From Prevotella amnii DSM 23384 = JCM 14753 (GTDB lineage: Bacteria; Bacteroidota; Bacteroidia; Bacteroidales; Bacteroidaceae): DNA of 51,696 nt. The position numbers and the translations under genes are program-made. Where the stretch lies: positions 1 to 51,696 of the forward strand of contig NZ_KB905279.1 in the NCBI RefSeq assembly GCF_000378745.1. The letters run 5' to 3'. The notes under the pieces are model-generated. The model was not told the origin of the DNA. It worked only from the letters and a program-made list of their open reading frames with translations, and made no database searches. Positions 1 through 8,594 of this stretch are shown here, piece after piece; the stretch's first letter is position 1; every line of letters begins with the position of its first letter.

Positions 1-337
1 ATTAGCAGAATCTCTAAGTATGAAAAAGCAGGAGCCGCGTTGATAGCAACTCCTGCCCATACTTGTCAATCTGCGCAGTTCTATTCCTTATGAAGTTGCT
101 CCCCAGCAGAGCTTCACTACGCTTCAAACTGCAAACCAAAGGTACAATATGTAAGCTGCTTCAACGAAGAAACATCGGAAAAAATCATCCTGCAATTTGA
201 GCTATAGGATACATACTTCTCAAAATCATCCTGCAAAATGAGCTATACGCCAATGTTTCCTTAATTTGAGTAGCATTGATTAGAAAACATCTTGGAGGTT
301 ATCAGTCCGCAAGCCAAATATTTGAACCAAAAGAAAT
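1..337. other. Gene-free left edge with nested inverted repeat and direct repeats
   Basis: I see no open frame with a recognisable product here. Bases 19-25 (AAGTATG) pair with CATACTT at 58-64, and inside them GCAGGAG (31-37) pairs with CTCCTGC (50-56), giving a nested stem. A 26-bp direct repeat follows (181-206 and 222-247, two mismatches). The composition looks less AT-rich than the core genes. It could be the end of a mobile element or island, but no recombinase or target duplication is visible inside the window. Confidence 0.45.
181..247. repeat. 26-bp direct repeat, two copies, period 41 bp
   Basis: Two copies of a 26-bp sequence starting AAAATCATCCTGCAA and ending GAGCTATA occupy 181-206 and 222-247 and differ at two central positions. 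The 41-bp period, about four helical turns, would put both copies on the same DNA face, as in tandem protein-binding sites. The function is unknown; recombinase arm sites or a regulator site are possible. Confidence 0.6.
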
Positions 338-1132
338 TTAATATTTATCCTTTATCTTACCCTTAAAATAACTATCTATAATTTTCGTATTAGAAAAATC
401 TCTTAAAAGAGTTTCTACAATAATTTTGTCAGCTAATGAGGTTGTTGGGCCCAACATAATCTCAATATTATCTAGTGCTTCAAGCTTCATGGGTAAATCT
501 ACATATTCTGTATGAACCTTGTAATTTTGTGCTAGTGATTTTGTAATGACATCCATTAAATGCTTTAGAGAATTAAACAGGTTAGACGTTTCATTGATGT
601 CCATCAATTTAGGGTTTAAAGGTTGAGCTATCAGCCTAAATCTATATTCGTTTTGAAATGCCCATGAATCTCGCTTAATACATCCCATATCCTTTGTGTT
701 TATAGAGATGCCATCTCCTTCTTTTTTTATTAAATTGTTTATTAATGACTTATTATCAGGAACATAGTGAATTTCTTGTAATTTGGCTTCATTATTTGGT
801 AACATAAATACACAATCACCCTCTATATGGTTCCATTCCTTGAAATAACTATAGAAAGTGTCGTTGACTCTATATTTGACAAATATATCTTCGTCAAGTC
901 CTATTCGTACACCTTTATAGTTGGTATACATTTTCCATAGCGCAAGGTTCTCTTTATCATCTTTTGTCCAGCACGAAACAAAACAGTATTGCCCTAACAT
1001 TATATTAGAATCCCCAGAGCCATACATTGCTTCTTCCATATCGTCAACCTTATCAAGTCGATTAAAGCGTATGGTTCTATTCTTTAGAATCAGAGCTAAT
1101 GTTTCTATTGTTGTATAATGGTAGATTTTCAT
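338..1132 (-). CDS. DUF2971 family protein
   Basis: This 264-residue soluble protein resembles the DUF2971 family. It opens with a YHYTT motif (residues 4-8), followed by FVSCWT (51-56) and ALWKMYT (64-70), the pattern I associate with that family. There is no signal peptide or membrane segment. No biochemical activity is firmly established for the family as far as I know. Members often turn up in accessory or defence-rich DNA. The ATG lies 8 bp downstream of the type IIG methyltransferase stop on the same strand, so it is probably co-transcribed as the last gene of the XRE-Fic-restriction cassette. Family call fairly sure; role unknown. Confidence 0.7.
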   Translation of the reverse strand: MKIYHYTTIETLALILKNRTIRFNRLDKVDDMEEAMYGSGDSNIMLGQYCFVSCWTKDDKENLALWKMYTNYKGVRIGLDEDIFVKYRVNDTFYSYFKEWNHIEGDCVFMLPNNEAKLQEIHYVPDNKSLINNLIKKEGDGISINTKDMGCIKRDSWAFQNEYRFRLIAQPLNPKLMDINETSNLFNSLKHLMDVITKSLAQNYKVHTEYVDLPMKLEALDNIEIMLGPTTSLADKIIVETLLRDFSNTKIIDSYFKGKIKDKY

Positions 1133-1140
1133 ATTTGGTT

Positions 1141-4100
1141 TTAAATTTTGATAGATGATTTTATCATCTCTATTTCATTATTGTCTGTAATATGATATAG
1201 TTTAAGCACAAAGTTGTCAATCTTCTCGTCAAGTTCCTCTACACGTTTTTGATTGTTTGCTTTCTTCTCTACTGCTATCTCGTCTACCATTTCTTCTAAG
1301 TCAGTCTTAGCTTTTTCAGAAATCTCTGGCAGCGGAAAATTCTTTAAGTCTGCAATAAGGATTTTAGGAAAAGCTCCCTTTGTTGCCTTAGGTGAGTGGT
1401 TGAAATGGTAGAATGTGGCTAAATTTGAATTTAATATAGCACACAAAACTTTCAATGAATATAACTCGCTCTCTAATACTATTAATATGGCAGGATCATT
1501 ATAATACTCTTCATTCACAATAGTAGCGTAGATAGATGGATTAGTAATCTCTCTAACCAATAATCTACGCCCCACGAAGAACTTTGGCTCTCGGGGATTG
1601 GCAATTCCATCGCAGTAATCTATATATTCTTTACCATTCCATTTGATGCCATATCGTGTTATGTCCTCCCCCCAGAGCCATCTTTTTAGTCCTTCTTTAT
1701 ACTCACTATAATGGTATGCTCTATTTTCTATTATTTTTTTACTTTGCCCTCTGTATTTGTCATATGCAATTAGTCCCTGACTTATATCTGGAAATAAGTT
1801 GATTAAACATGAATGTGAACTTTTTATTTTTTCAACTAATTCTATAATCTCTTCTGAGCGAGAAAAAGCCAATCCCCAATTTTGATTTAAACCTAAAAGT
1901 TTTTCCTTGGCTATGATTTCAAGTTCTTCATTAATAAGTTCTGAGAATTTGTCTGCGTTGCTTGTATTTCTAAACCCAATTACATCACTGCCAGTGTCTG
2001 ACAACTGCATATTGAAGACTGTATTGCGTACGGTTACGGACTCAAAGATGTTGAACTGTGAGCAATCTAAGATCTCTATTATTTTCCAATGATTGAGTAC
2101 AGTGTTCCTAAACATACTCGCATTCATATTAAAGAGCCAAGTATTCGGGACGATATATCCAAGAGTACCATGGGGTTTTAGAATTTGTCGTGCTAATTCT
2201 ATAAAATAATAGTATATTTCGTAGTCAGGCAGGTGTCCCCACAGCCCCACTATTTTTGTGCGAAGGTCATTCTTGAATGAAACGCCGTAAGGAGGATTAC
2301 CAATAATGCAGTCGAAGCCTTCAAATCTACCAGTTGCATCTAAGACTTCAGGAAATTCATAACGCCATTCAAAAGCATCTCTGAAGAGCGAATTTTCTTT
2401 TAAGTCATCTACTTTCTCTTTGAGTTTTTTTACATTCTTCCTTTTTGCCTCAACTCTGCTCAAGAATCTTGTGTCCGTGCTTTCAAACGCATCATTTTCT
2501 AAAGTTAGTAATTCTAAGTTGGCTTTTGCCCATTCTTTATAAACAGGACTTTTGCTGCTGAGTCCAGAAGTTATTTGCGATTTTATAATTTGAATATCAT
2601 GTTCAATTTCCTTTTTGTTGGCTTTATCTGATGTCGCTTTGTATGCCTTTACATCATCTTTGTATTTCTTGACAGTCAGAGTCGTGTTAGCTAAAACTTG
2701 ATTAATATTATCAGCTAACGTATGTTTCATTAATAGAGAATTACCGCATTTGATATTGATATCAATATTAGGCAATGTCTCCAAATGTTTATAATCGCTT
2801 GAAGCAGTGTAATAAGAATTCTTTAATAGTTCTATCCACAGACGAAGTCTACAGATATTCACGGAGTTTGGATTGATGTCTACGCCATAGAGACAGTTCT
2901 CGATTATCTTTTTCTTCTCATTGAATAAAGTTTCTTGAATTCTCTGGCTCTCAACTTGCTTTGGATGATACTCAAAAAGATTCTCGTTTTCAGCATCACT
3001 CACTAACAACTCGTCATTTTCAATGGTAAAAGTGTAATCCTGTTTCTTTATTCTTTTACCATTAGCATCTACCAATATTCCCAACTCGAATTTTATTAAG
3101 ATAATTTCATTGAGGGCGGAAACGAGGAAATGTCCTGATCCTACAGCAGGATCACAAACCTTGATGCTGTCAATAATCTCATTTGCTTTTACAATATCTA
3201 AATCTTTGTTGTATATATCTTTGATAGAACTGCAATTCCATTCAAATGTATCGTTAAACTTCTGAACGATGGCATTTCTTATAGATTGCTGACACATATA
3301 CATCGTTATGTAGCCAGGTGTAAATACAGCCCCATCTTTATGACCATTGATTTTCTCAAAGATGAGTCCCAACACTGATGCGCTGATTAAAGTCTTATTG
3401 TCCTCAGTTATTTCATCGGCTTTATCACTTCCAAAATTGTAGGAGTCCAGGAACAGAAACAAATACTCGATAGTTGAAAGTGCAGAAACATTTCTATATT
3501 TCTCTTGTTTTTTAAGAATGCTATTCGATAAAATTGGAAGTTTCTCTTTTTGTGAAAGACCACTTATTTTGATAGTTTTTTGTTCCAATTCACTTATCTC
3601 AAATAATGAGCTATTGAGGTATGGCACATTGGGATAATCATTATTGACATCCGTAGTTCGCTTCTCGTAATCAACAGCTAAAACTTGAAAGAATAATCGA
3701 TGTAGCTCGTCAAAGTCTGTTATTTTGTCTATGGTTAGAAATCGATAATTCTTATCTCCATTGTTATAATTTATGAGTTGAGACTCTAATAATTTTAAGA
3801 ATAAAATACGATTTATCCATGTGATACAAAGCTGTAATGCAACATTAAACTCCTGTTCATCCGTATCTAAACCAAAAGCTTTCAATTCTTTTTCATTATA
3901 GACACTGAGACTATCGTCTGTTTTTAACTTGTTAATAACATTTTCTAATAATGAAGCAGCATAACGATTGTTTCTTTTGCGTTTAATAAAACGCTTACTT
4001 GATACTGTTACTTCTTCAATGCCAATGATATGTAGGAGTTCTGTATAGAACGATTTATTTAAGGTGTTGCTATCATTTGTATGAGGCAGTTTCAGGATAT

Positions 4101-4344
4101 GAATATTGCTGAATACTTTGTACAATGGAATTATTTCTTTTAATTTTTTTTCATCATCAAAGGATTTGGCAAATGAATCTAAATTAAAATATGTATAATC
4201 AATATTCTCTAAAATAGTTGCTACATATGGGTAAGCTATTTCATTATAAAAATGAGAGGTCGATTTATCTGTCTTTACCCCATCTCTGAACTTTTTGAAT
4301 TCTTTTAGAAAAGATTTGTTCTTATAAAATAATTGTTCAAACAA
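1141..4344 (-). CDS. Type IIG restriction-modification enzyme, methyltransferase and specificity part (frameshifted)
   Basis: This is the large C-terminal part of an Eco57I/BseRI-like type IIG enzyme. The adenine N6-methyltransferase core has the S-adenosylmethionine motif DPAVGSGHF near residue 397 and the catalytic motif GNPPYG near residue 685. The rest resembles a TaqI-like target-recognition region. The frame opens at a TTG, which is not a convincing start. The preceding gene (4305-4790) encodes the missing N-terminal nuclease part in another frame, and the two overlap by 40 bp. Adding one base in the T-run at about 4355-4360 (TTTT read on the minus strand) would rejoin them into one protein of 1,216 residues. 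The gene is therefore broken unless this is an assembly error or a slippage site. A methylation-only product is conceivable but unproven. Confidence 0.85.
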   Translation of the reverse strand: MFEQLFYKNKSFLKEFKKFRDGVKTDKSTSHFYNEIAYPYVATILENIDYTYFNLDSFAKSFDDEKKLKEIIPLYKVFSNIHILKLPHTNDSNTLNKSFYTELLHIIGIEEVTVSSKRFIKRKRNNRYAASLLENVINKLKTDDSLSVYNEKELKAFGLDTDEQEFNVALQLCITWINRILFLKLLESQLINYNNGDKNYRFLTIDKITDFDELHRLFFQVLAVDYEKRTTDVNNDYPNVPYLNSSLFEISELEQKTIKISGLSQKEKLPILSNSILKKQEKYRNVSALSTIEYLFLFLDSYNFGSDKADEITEDNKTLISASVLGLIFEKINGHKDGAVFTPGYITMYMCQQSIRNAIVQKFNDTFEWNCSSIKDIYNKDLDIVKANEIIDSIKVCDPAVGSGHFLVSALNEIILIKFELGILVDANGKRIKKQDYTFTIENDELLVSDAENENLFEYHPKQVESQRIQETLFNEKKKIIENCLYGVDINPNSVNICRLRLWIELLKNSYYTASSDYKHLETLPNIDINIKCGNSLLMKHTLADNINQVLANTTLTVKKYKDDVKAYKATSDKANKKEIEHDIQIIKSQITSGLSSKSPVYKEWAKANLELLTLENDAFESTDTRFLSRVEAKRKNVKKLKEKVDDLKENSLFRDAFEWRYEFPEVLDATGRFEGFDCIIGNPPYGVSFKNDLRTKIVGLWGHLPDYEIYYYFIELARQILKPHGTLGYIVPNTWLFNMNASMFRNTVLNHWKIIEILDCSQFNIFESVTVRNTVFNMQLSDTGSDVIGFRNTSNADKFSELINEELEIIAKEKLLGLNQNWGLAFSRSEEIIELVEKIKSSHSCLINLFPDISQGLIAYDKYRGQSKKIIENRAYHYSEYKEGLKRWLWGEDITRYGIKWNGKEYIDYCDGIANPREPKFFVGRRLLVREITNPSIYATIVNEEYYNDPAILIVLESELYSLKVLCAILNSNLATFYHFNHSPKATKGAFPKILIADLKNFPLPEISEKAKTDLEEMVDEIAVEKKANNQKRVEELDEKIDNFVLKLYHITDNNEIEMIKSSIKI

Positions 4345-4790
4345 TTGACCATCGAAGAAAAGAACTCCCGCATATTTGTTGCGATAAGATTTCTTATATC
4401 ATCATTTTTCTTTTCAACTCTTTCGATAAGAAAATATAAAATAAGTTCATGTAGAGCTTTTCTGTTTAAATCAGTTGTTGATATCATCTCAGATTGATTT
4501 GCAGTTCGCTTTGCTTCGATAATAACTCCGATATTGGAGGATTCTCTGTTCCCTAGATGAATTGCCCAATCAATATTATTGTCTTCAGGCTTGTTAATTT
4601 CATAATCTTTATAGAATGTGGATTTAAGAAAATCACGTAAGTGAGTTTCTTGGTTCCCTTCTATCTGTTTATCTAATATTTTGTGATAGAATTCAGATAA
4701 TGCTGTTTTAAACTTCAATATATCTTCCTTAACTACAGGTTGTTGATAATAAATTTTATTTATCGATTGTTTTATCGTTAGTTGTGCCAT
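4305..4790 (-). CDS. N-terminal nuclease part of the type IIG enzyme (frameshifted fragment)
   Basis: This 161-residue frame is the N-terminus of the same type IIG enzyme. Residues 73-94 carry a PD-(D/E)xK-like pattern, with D74 in IDWAIH and E92-A-K94 in VIIEAKRT, which would be the endonuclease active site. Up to REFF (141-144) it reads like intact homologues as I remember them. Beyond that (SSMVNC onward) the sequence is out-of-frame translation. The correct continuation, FDGQLFEQLFYKNK, lies in the next frame and leads into the methyltransferase. The ATG is a normal start, 13 bp downstream of the Fic gene stop. Alone it would lack the target-recognition part, so cleavage activity is unlikely. 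Confidence 0.8.
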   Translation of the reverse strand: MAQLTIKQSINKIYYQQPVVKEDILKFKTALSEFYHKILDKQIEGNQETHLRDFLKSTFYKDYEINKPEDNNIDWAIHLGNRESSNIGVIIEAKRTANQSEMISTTDLNRKALHELILYFLIERVEKKNDDIRNLIATNMREFFSSMVNCLNNYFIRTNLF

Positions 4791-4803
4791 AACTAATTAT
4801 TTC

Positions 4804-5763
4804 TTATTCTTGTTCATAATAGTACGAATAGTCAATGCCCTTCATAAACATTTCTCGGTCATCAATCTTTGTAGTGAGGGCAGGTTGTACCAAGGCTTTG
4901 ATGTACGTGCTATCAGAAATACTCTCACGCATTGCGGTAAGGTATTCGTTTTTGTCTATTTGGCTCCAATCCACACACCGTTTGAGAGAACGCTTTAGCA
5001 TGAGGTCAAGCCAAATGCGAGTGTTACGACCATTACCCTCCATAAATGGATGGGCAACATTGCGTAAATTCGGCTGCACTCTACCATTAGTGAACGAGTT
5101 CACATGGTACTCGTTTGCACGAATTTTCATTTCAATATATTTGTCCATAATCTCATCAAAGGTAGTTTCGGGCATTCGCTCTATTGTTTGCAGGGTTTCA
5201 GGGAAGTGCATACAATTAGCGAAAGTGAATCCTCCTTTTGAAATATTCTTAGTTCGGATTTGTCCTGCAAAGTCATACAATCCTCCAAAGAGATAAGCGT
5301 GTATCTGTTGCAGACATTTGATATTACCAGGCTCTGCTGTTTTCAAGAGTCCACTCTCAAAGAGTTGGTAGGATTTCTTCTTACTCTGCCCATCAATGGT
5401 ATTGTCGCTGTAAGTAAACCAATCAAGAAATCCCATTGCCTTGACATTGGGTATTGCCTTTGCCAACAAGATTACTCCCTCACTATCTAACGTATCTGTC
5501 AATCGTTGTTTCCCATCAGAGGCTTTTAGCTTTAGTTGCTTAGTAGCACTAACCAGTTCGTTATTCTCCTTCTTCAACTTTGTTTTGAGATACTTCCAAT
5601 AGTTCCTCGTCTTTTGGTAATCATCTTGCTCGTTAATCGCAGCAATGATGTCCAGCACTGAGAACCACCATTTATTATGGTCGTCGTCCCATACTGCCCT
5701 TACTTCACGGTCGTTGAAAAAGCGGATAGATGTTTTATGCTCTGCCATAATAAAGTTACTCAT
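4804..5763 (-). CDS. Bro-N / Fic domain protein (probable AMPylator)
   Basis: This 319-residue protein has two parts. Residues about 10-118 resemble the Bro-N/DinD-type DNA-binding region (KWWFSVLDII, then a basic stretch). Residues about 130-319 form a Fic domain with the core motif HPFMEGNGRNTR at 238-249, complete with the catalytic His and the anion-binding GNGR. Fic enzymes usually transfer AMP to a protein hydroxyl. About 20 residues (213-234) just before the motif look like an insertion and are encoded by a near-perfect palindrome. The ATG lies inside the stop of the upstream XRE gene (ATGAGTAA); an in-frame ATG five codons on is an alternative. It sits directly before the type IIG gene. 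I cannot tell whether it is a toxin, a regulator or part of the defence cassette. Confidence 0.85.
   Translation of the reverse strand: MSNFIMAEHKTSIRFFNDREVRAVWDDDHNKWWFSVLDIIAAINEQDDYQKTRNYWKYLKTKLKKENNELVSATKQLKLKASDGKQRLTDTLDSEGVILLAKAIPNVKAMGFLDWFTYSDNTIDGQSKKKSYQLFESGLLKTAEPGNIKCLQQIHAYLFGGLYDFAGQIRTKNISKGGFTFANCMHFPETLQTIERMPETTFDEIMDKYIEMKIRANEYHVNSFTNGRVQPNLRNVAHPFMEGNGRNTRIWLDLMLKRSLKRCVDWSQIDKNEYLTAMRESISDSTYIKALVQPALTTKIDDREMFMKGIDYSYYYEQE
5082..5109. repeat. Palindrome inside the Fic gene
   Basis: On the plus strand TACCAT-TA-GTGAAC-GA-GTTCAC-ATGGTA forms 12-bp arms with one 2-nt bulge and a 2-nt loop. It lies in the stretch coding for residues about 219-228 of the Fic protein, directly upstream of the catalytic motif. 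Most of the apparent 20-residue insertion relative to Fic proteins I recall falls around it. Confidence 0.6.
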
Positions 5764-5962
5764 CTGGGGTGTTAATCAATTCTTTTGGATTGATTTGTAA
5801 AATCTCTGCTATCTGAAATAGCAATTCTAGGCTTGGCTGACGACGATTGCAAACGTAGGAGTTCACAATAGTGAAACTCTTACCGAGTTTCTATGCAAGC
5901 CATGTTTGCTTAATCCCTTTCTCGATAAGTACCTCTTTAATTCTATTAGTTGGACTTTCCAT
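5756..5962 (-). pseudogene. XRE-family helix-turn-helix regulator, interrupted by a nonsense codon
   Basis: Reading from ATG at 5962 gives 68 sense or nonsense codons and a TAA at 5758-5756. The product would be an XRE/Cro-type helix-turn-helix: IKEVLIEKGIKQTWLA, then KLGKSFTIVNSYVCNRRQPS, then LELLFQIAEILQINPKELI. Codon 24 (5893-5891) is TAG where homologues commonly have a Glu (GAG), so one substitution explains the break, inside the DNA-binding motif. The stop overlaps the Fic start (ATGAGTAA), showing that the two genes were translationally coupled. It resembles small controller regulators of restriction-modification cassettes. A sequencing error is the alternative to true decay. Confidence 0.8.
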
Positions 5963-5982
5963 AAATATTATATGATTGTTTG

Positions 5983-6014
5983 CAAATATAGTAAATATTC
6001 TTGTATAAAGAATA
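5983..6014 (-). promoter_or_regulatory. Putative promoter and operator of the XRE-Fic-RM cassette
   Basis: The minus strand has a perfect -7 box TATATTTG (5983-5990), 21 bp before the XRE ATG. Immediately upstream, overlapping where the -33 box would be, lies a 19-bp dyad TATTCTT-GTATA-AAGAATA (5996-6014) with perfect 7-bp arms. No good -33 element is present. The position suggests an autoregulatory site for the XRE protein, like a C-box in restriction-modification systems. Confidence 0.5.
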
Positions 6015-6432
6015 GAAAAGGAGGAGATATTTTCTCCCATTTTAAAAGTCCTAATATCTACCTCTCTTATGTTGTTAATTATGCTGCATCAGACTATCTA
6101 CTTTTGACTTCAGTTTCAAGCTATAATTATACGTCTTTTATGTTTGTAGCTGCCAATACACGAACATGCTTTACATAGTATTTAGATATTCTTATTTAAA
6201 TCATTACTTTATACTTAAGTTTCTATCTCTTCCCCCCACTCTATTTCATATGTTAGTAGCAAAAAGATACAAACTGTTTTACTTAATAAATTTATCTATA
6301 TGCTAACAATTATCTGAAGTCCTCTTATAAAAACCAATATATATAACAGCTTACGCTTAGCTGTAGGCAATGGCTTTTTATCTTTACTGTTTTTTTTACT
6401 TTCTTTATAATGTTCTTAGTTTGATTTTTTTA
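6015..6432. other. Gene-free stretch between the accessory cassette and dnaK
   Basis: This AT-rich spacer separates the promoter of the leftward accessory cassette from the dnaK terminator. No coding frame here resembles a known protein. Small dyads occur (for example ACAGCT...AGCTGT near 6347-6366), with no clear role. It may contain the boundary between core chromosome and the inserted cassette, but I see no target duplication or recombinase. Confidence 0.4.
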
Positions 6433-6478
6433 AACAAAAAAAAGTCCATACTTTCCTATAACAGGAAGGTATGGACTT
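6433..6478 (-). terminator. dnaK terminator
   Basis: A 15-bp stem (AGTCCATACTTTCCT paired with AGGAAGGTATGGACT, one G-U) with a 5-nt loop lies just after the dnaK stop. Read on the minus strand, it is followed by an eight-T run. This is a textbook intrinsic terminator. Confidence 0.9.
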
Positions 6479-6496
6479 ATATATTCTAATTTTGTT

Positions 6497-8398
6497 TTAT
6501 TTCACTTCCTCAAAGTCAGCATCTTGTATATTATCATCTTGTTTTGGCTGCTCTTGCTGTGCCTGCTGACTATTAGCTGCACCTGCCTGAGCACCTGCCT
6601 GACTATACATTTGCTGTGAAGCAGCCTGCATAACACTGTTTAGATTAGCCGTAGCAGTGTCTATAGCTGCTATATCTTGAGCCTTATGAGCATCTTTAAG
6701 CTGCTGAAGAGCTGTTTCTATAGCCGATTTCTGATCGGCAGGCACCTTATCGCCATTGTCCTTTAAGAAGTTTTCTGTAGTGAATATCATAGAGTCTGCT
6801 TGGTTAAGCTTATCTATCTTCTCACGTTCAGCTTTATCAGATGCTGCGTTTTGCTCTGCTTCTGCTTTCATACGATTAATCTCATCTTCGCTCAAACCAC
6901 TTGATGCTTCGATACGAATAGATTGCTCTTTGCCTGTAGCCTTATCTTTAGCAGATACGCTTAAGATACCATTAGCATCAATATCAAAAGTTACTTCTAT
7001 CTGTGGAACACCACGACGAGCAGGAGCAATACCAGTTAAGTTAAACTGCCCAATACTCTTATTTTGTGATGCCATAGGACGCTCACCTTGAAGAACATGT
7101 ATTGTTACCTCTGTCTGATTGTCGGCTGCGGTAGAAAATACCTCGCTCTTCTTAACAGGTATAGTAGAGTTAGCATCTATTAGCTTAGTCATTACACCAC
7201 CCATAGTCTCGATACCAAGCGTTAATGGTGTTACATCTAGCAAGACAATATCTCCTACACCACTTTCCTTGTTAAGAATAGCTCCTTGTATAGCAGCACC
7301 TACTGCAACTACCTCATCAGGGTTAACACCCTTTGAAGGCTCTTTGCCAAAGTAGTTTTTTACTAATGTTTGTACTGCAGGTATACGGCTCGAACCACCT
7401 ACAAGTATTACCTCGTCTATATCGCTAGTAGAAAGCTTAGCGTCCCTGATAGCATTCTGGCAAGGCACTAAACAAGCCTGTATCAAGCCATGAGCTAACT
7501 GCTCAAACTGTGAACGAGTAAGAGTCTTTACCAAATGCTTAGGCACACCACCTTCAGCAGTTATATAAGGTAAGTTGATCTCTGTAGAAGAAGAAGAGCT
7601 TAGCTCTATCTTAGCCTTTTCAGCAGCTTCCTTTAAGCGTTGCATAGCCATAGGATCTTTTGTAAGATCTATACCTTCGTCAGCTTTAAAGCCATTTACT
7701 AACCAGTCTATAATTACCTGATCAAAATCGTCACCTCCAAGATGTGTATCACCATTAGTAGATAGCACCTCAAAGACACCACCACCAAACTCTAATATAG
7801 ATATATCAAAAGTACCACCACCAAGGTCGAATACTGCTATTTTCATATCTTTATTAGCCTTATCTACACCATAAGCTAATGCTGCTGCAGTAGGCTCATT
7901 AACTATACGCTGAACATTTAAGCCTGCAATCTGCCCTGCTTCTTTTGTAGCCTGACGCTGAGAGTCAGAGAAATAAGCCGGAACGGTGATAACAGCATCG
8001 GTTACCTCTTGTCCTAAATAATCTTCTGCTGTCTTCTTCATCTTCTGAAGCACCATAGCTGATATTTCCTGAGGAGTATATTTGCGATCGTCTATCTGTA
8101 CACGTGGATAACCACCTTCATTGACAACTTTAAAAGGTACACGATTTACCTCTTTAGAGCTTTGATCGTAGGTTTCACCCATAAAACGCTTAATAGAATA
8201 AACTGTCTTTTCTGGATTTGTGATAGCCTGACGCTTAGCAGGATCGCCCACCTTACGCTCGCCACCTTCTACAAAGCCTACTACAGAAGGAGTAGTACGT
8301 TTACCTTCGCTATTAGCTATTACTACTGGCTCGTTACCTTCAAATACTGCAACACACGAGTTAGTTGTTCCTAAGTCAATTCCAATAATCTTTCCCAT
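6497..8398 (-). CDS. dnaK: Chaperone protein DnaK (Hsp70)
   Basis: The protein has 633 residues, normal for DnaK. The N-terminal ATPase shows the phosphate-1 motif [18 protein letters not shown] at the start and the phosphate-2 motif DLGGGTFD near residue 190. The substrate-binding domain and the helical lid follow. The C-terminus is a Gln/Ala-rich tail ending in DADFEEVK, like the EEVD-type tails that contact co-chaperones. It folds nascent and stressed proteins in the cytosol with DnaJ and GrpE, which are not in this window. It is monocistronic, with its own terminator. A weak promoter candidate lies at about 8483-8515; no CIRCE element is visible. Confidence 0.98.
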   Translation of the reverse strand: MGKIIGIDLGTTNSCVAVFEGNEPVVIANSEGKRTTPSVVGFVEGGERKVGDPAKRQAITNPEKTVYSIKRFMGETYDQSSKEVNRVPFKVVNEGGYPRVQIDDRKYTPQEISAMVLQKMKKTAEDYLGQEVTDAVITVPAYFSDSQRQATKEAGQIAGLNVQRIVNEPTAAALAYGVDKANKDMKIAVFDLGGGTFDISILEFGGGVFEVLSTNGDTHLGGDDFDQVIIDWLVNGFKADEGIDLTKDPMAMQRLKEAAEKAKIELSSSSSTEINLPYITAEGGVPKHLVKTLTRSQFEQLAHGLIQACLVPCQNAIRDAKLSTSDIDEVILVGGSSRIPAVQTLVKNYFGKEPSKGVNPDEVVAVGAAIQGAILNKESGVGDIVLLDVTPLTLGIETMGGVMTKLIDANSTIPVKKSEVFSTAADNQTEVTIHVLQGERPMASQNKSIGQFNLTGIAPARRGVPQIEVTFDIDANGILSVSAKDKATGKEQSIRIEASSGLSEDEINRMKAEAEQNAASDKAEREKIDKLNQADSMIFTTENFLKDNGDKVPADQKSAIETALQQLKDAHKAQDIAAIDTATANLNSVMQAASQQMYSQAGAQAGAANSQQAQQEQPKQDDNIQDADFEEVK

Positions 8399-8482
8399 AA
8401 TTATATATATATTTTTTTTATTTTTATTATTCTTGTATCATTACCCCAATGCGTTATACATTGACGTTCGCTTAATTATTTA

Positions 8483-8515
8483 CAAAGGTTGTGCCAACGA
8501 AAGAAAGTATGACAA
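8483..8515 (-). promoter_or_regulatory. Candidate dnaK promoter
   Basis: The minus strand reads AACCTTTG (plus 8483-8490), a 7/8 match to TAnnTTTG, with TTG 22 bp upstream (plus 8513-8515). The spacing is 2-3 bp longer than usual. Transcription would start about 80 bp before the dnaK ATG. Confidence 0.35.
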
Positions 8516-8594
8516 GATGGCAGACTTCTTTGCTCTTAAAGATTACCTACTCTTAGAAGAAAACTCTCTACGCGTGCTCCTGCCATAAAGCGTC

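Noticed and set aside
5906..6178. 90-codon plus-strand frame across the cassette promoter
   Set aside because: It runs antisense over the XRE start and operator and shows no protein-like pattern.
6345..6368. Second terminator between the cassette and dnaK (ACAGCT...AGCTGT)
   Set aside because: There is only a 6-bp stem and no adjacent T-run, and the dnaK terminator at 6433-6478 is already complete.
8517..8586. Structured RNA between the HU-like gene and dnaK (ATGGCAG...CTGCCAT)
   Set aside because: The outer 7-bp arms are about 56 bp apart and only one further 5-bp stem fits inside; too weak to call an RNA element.
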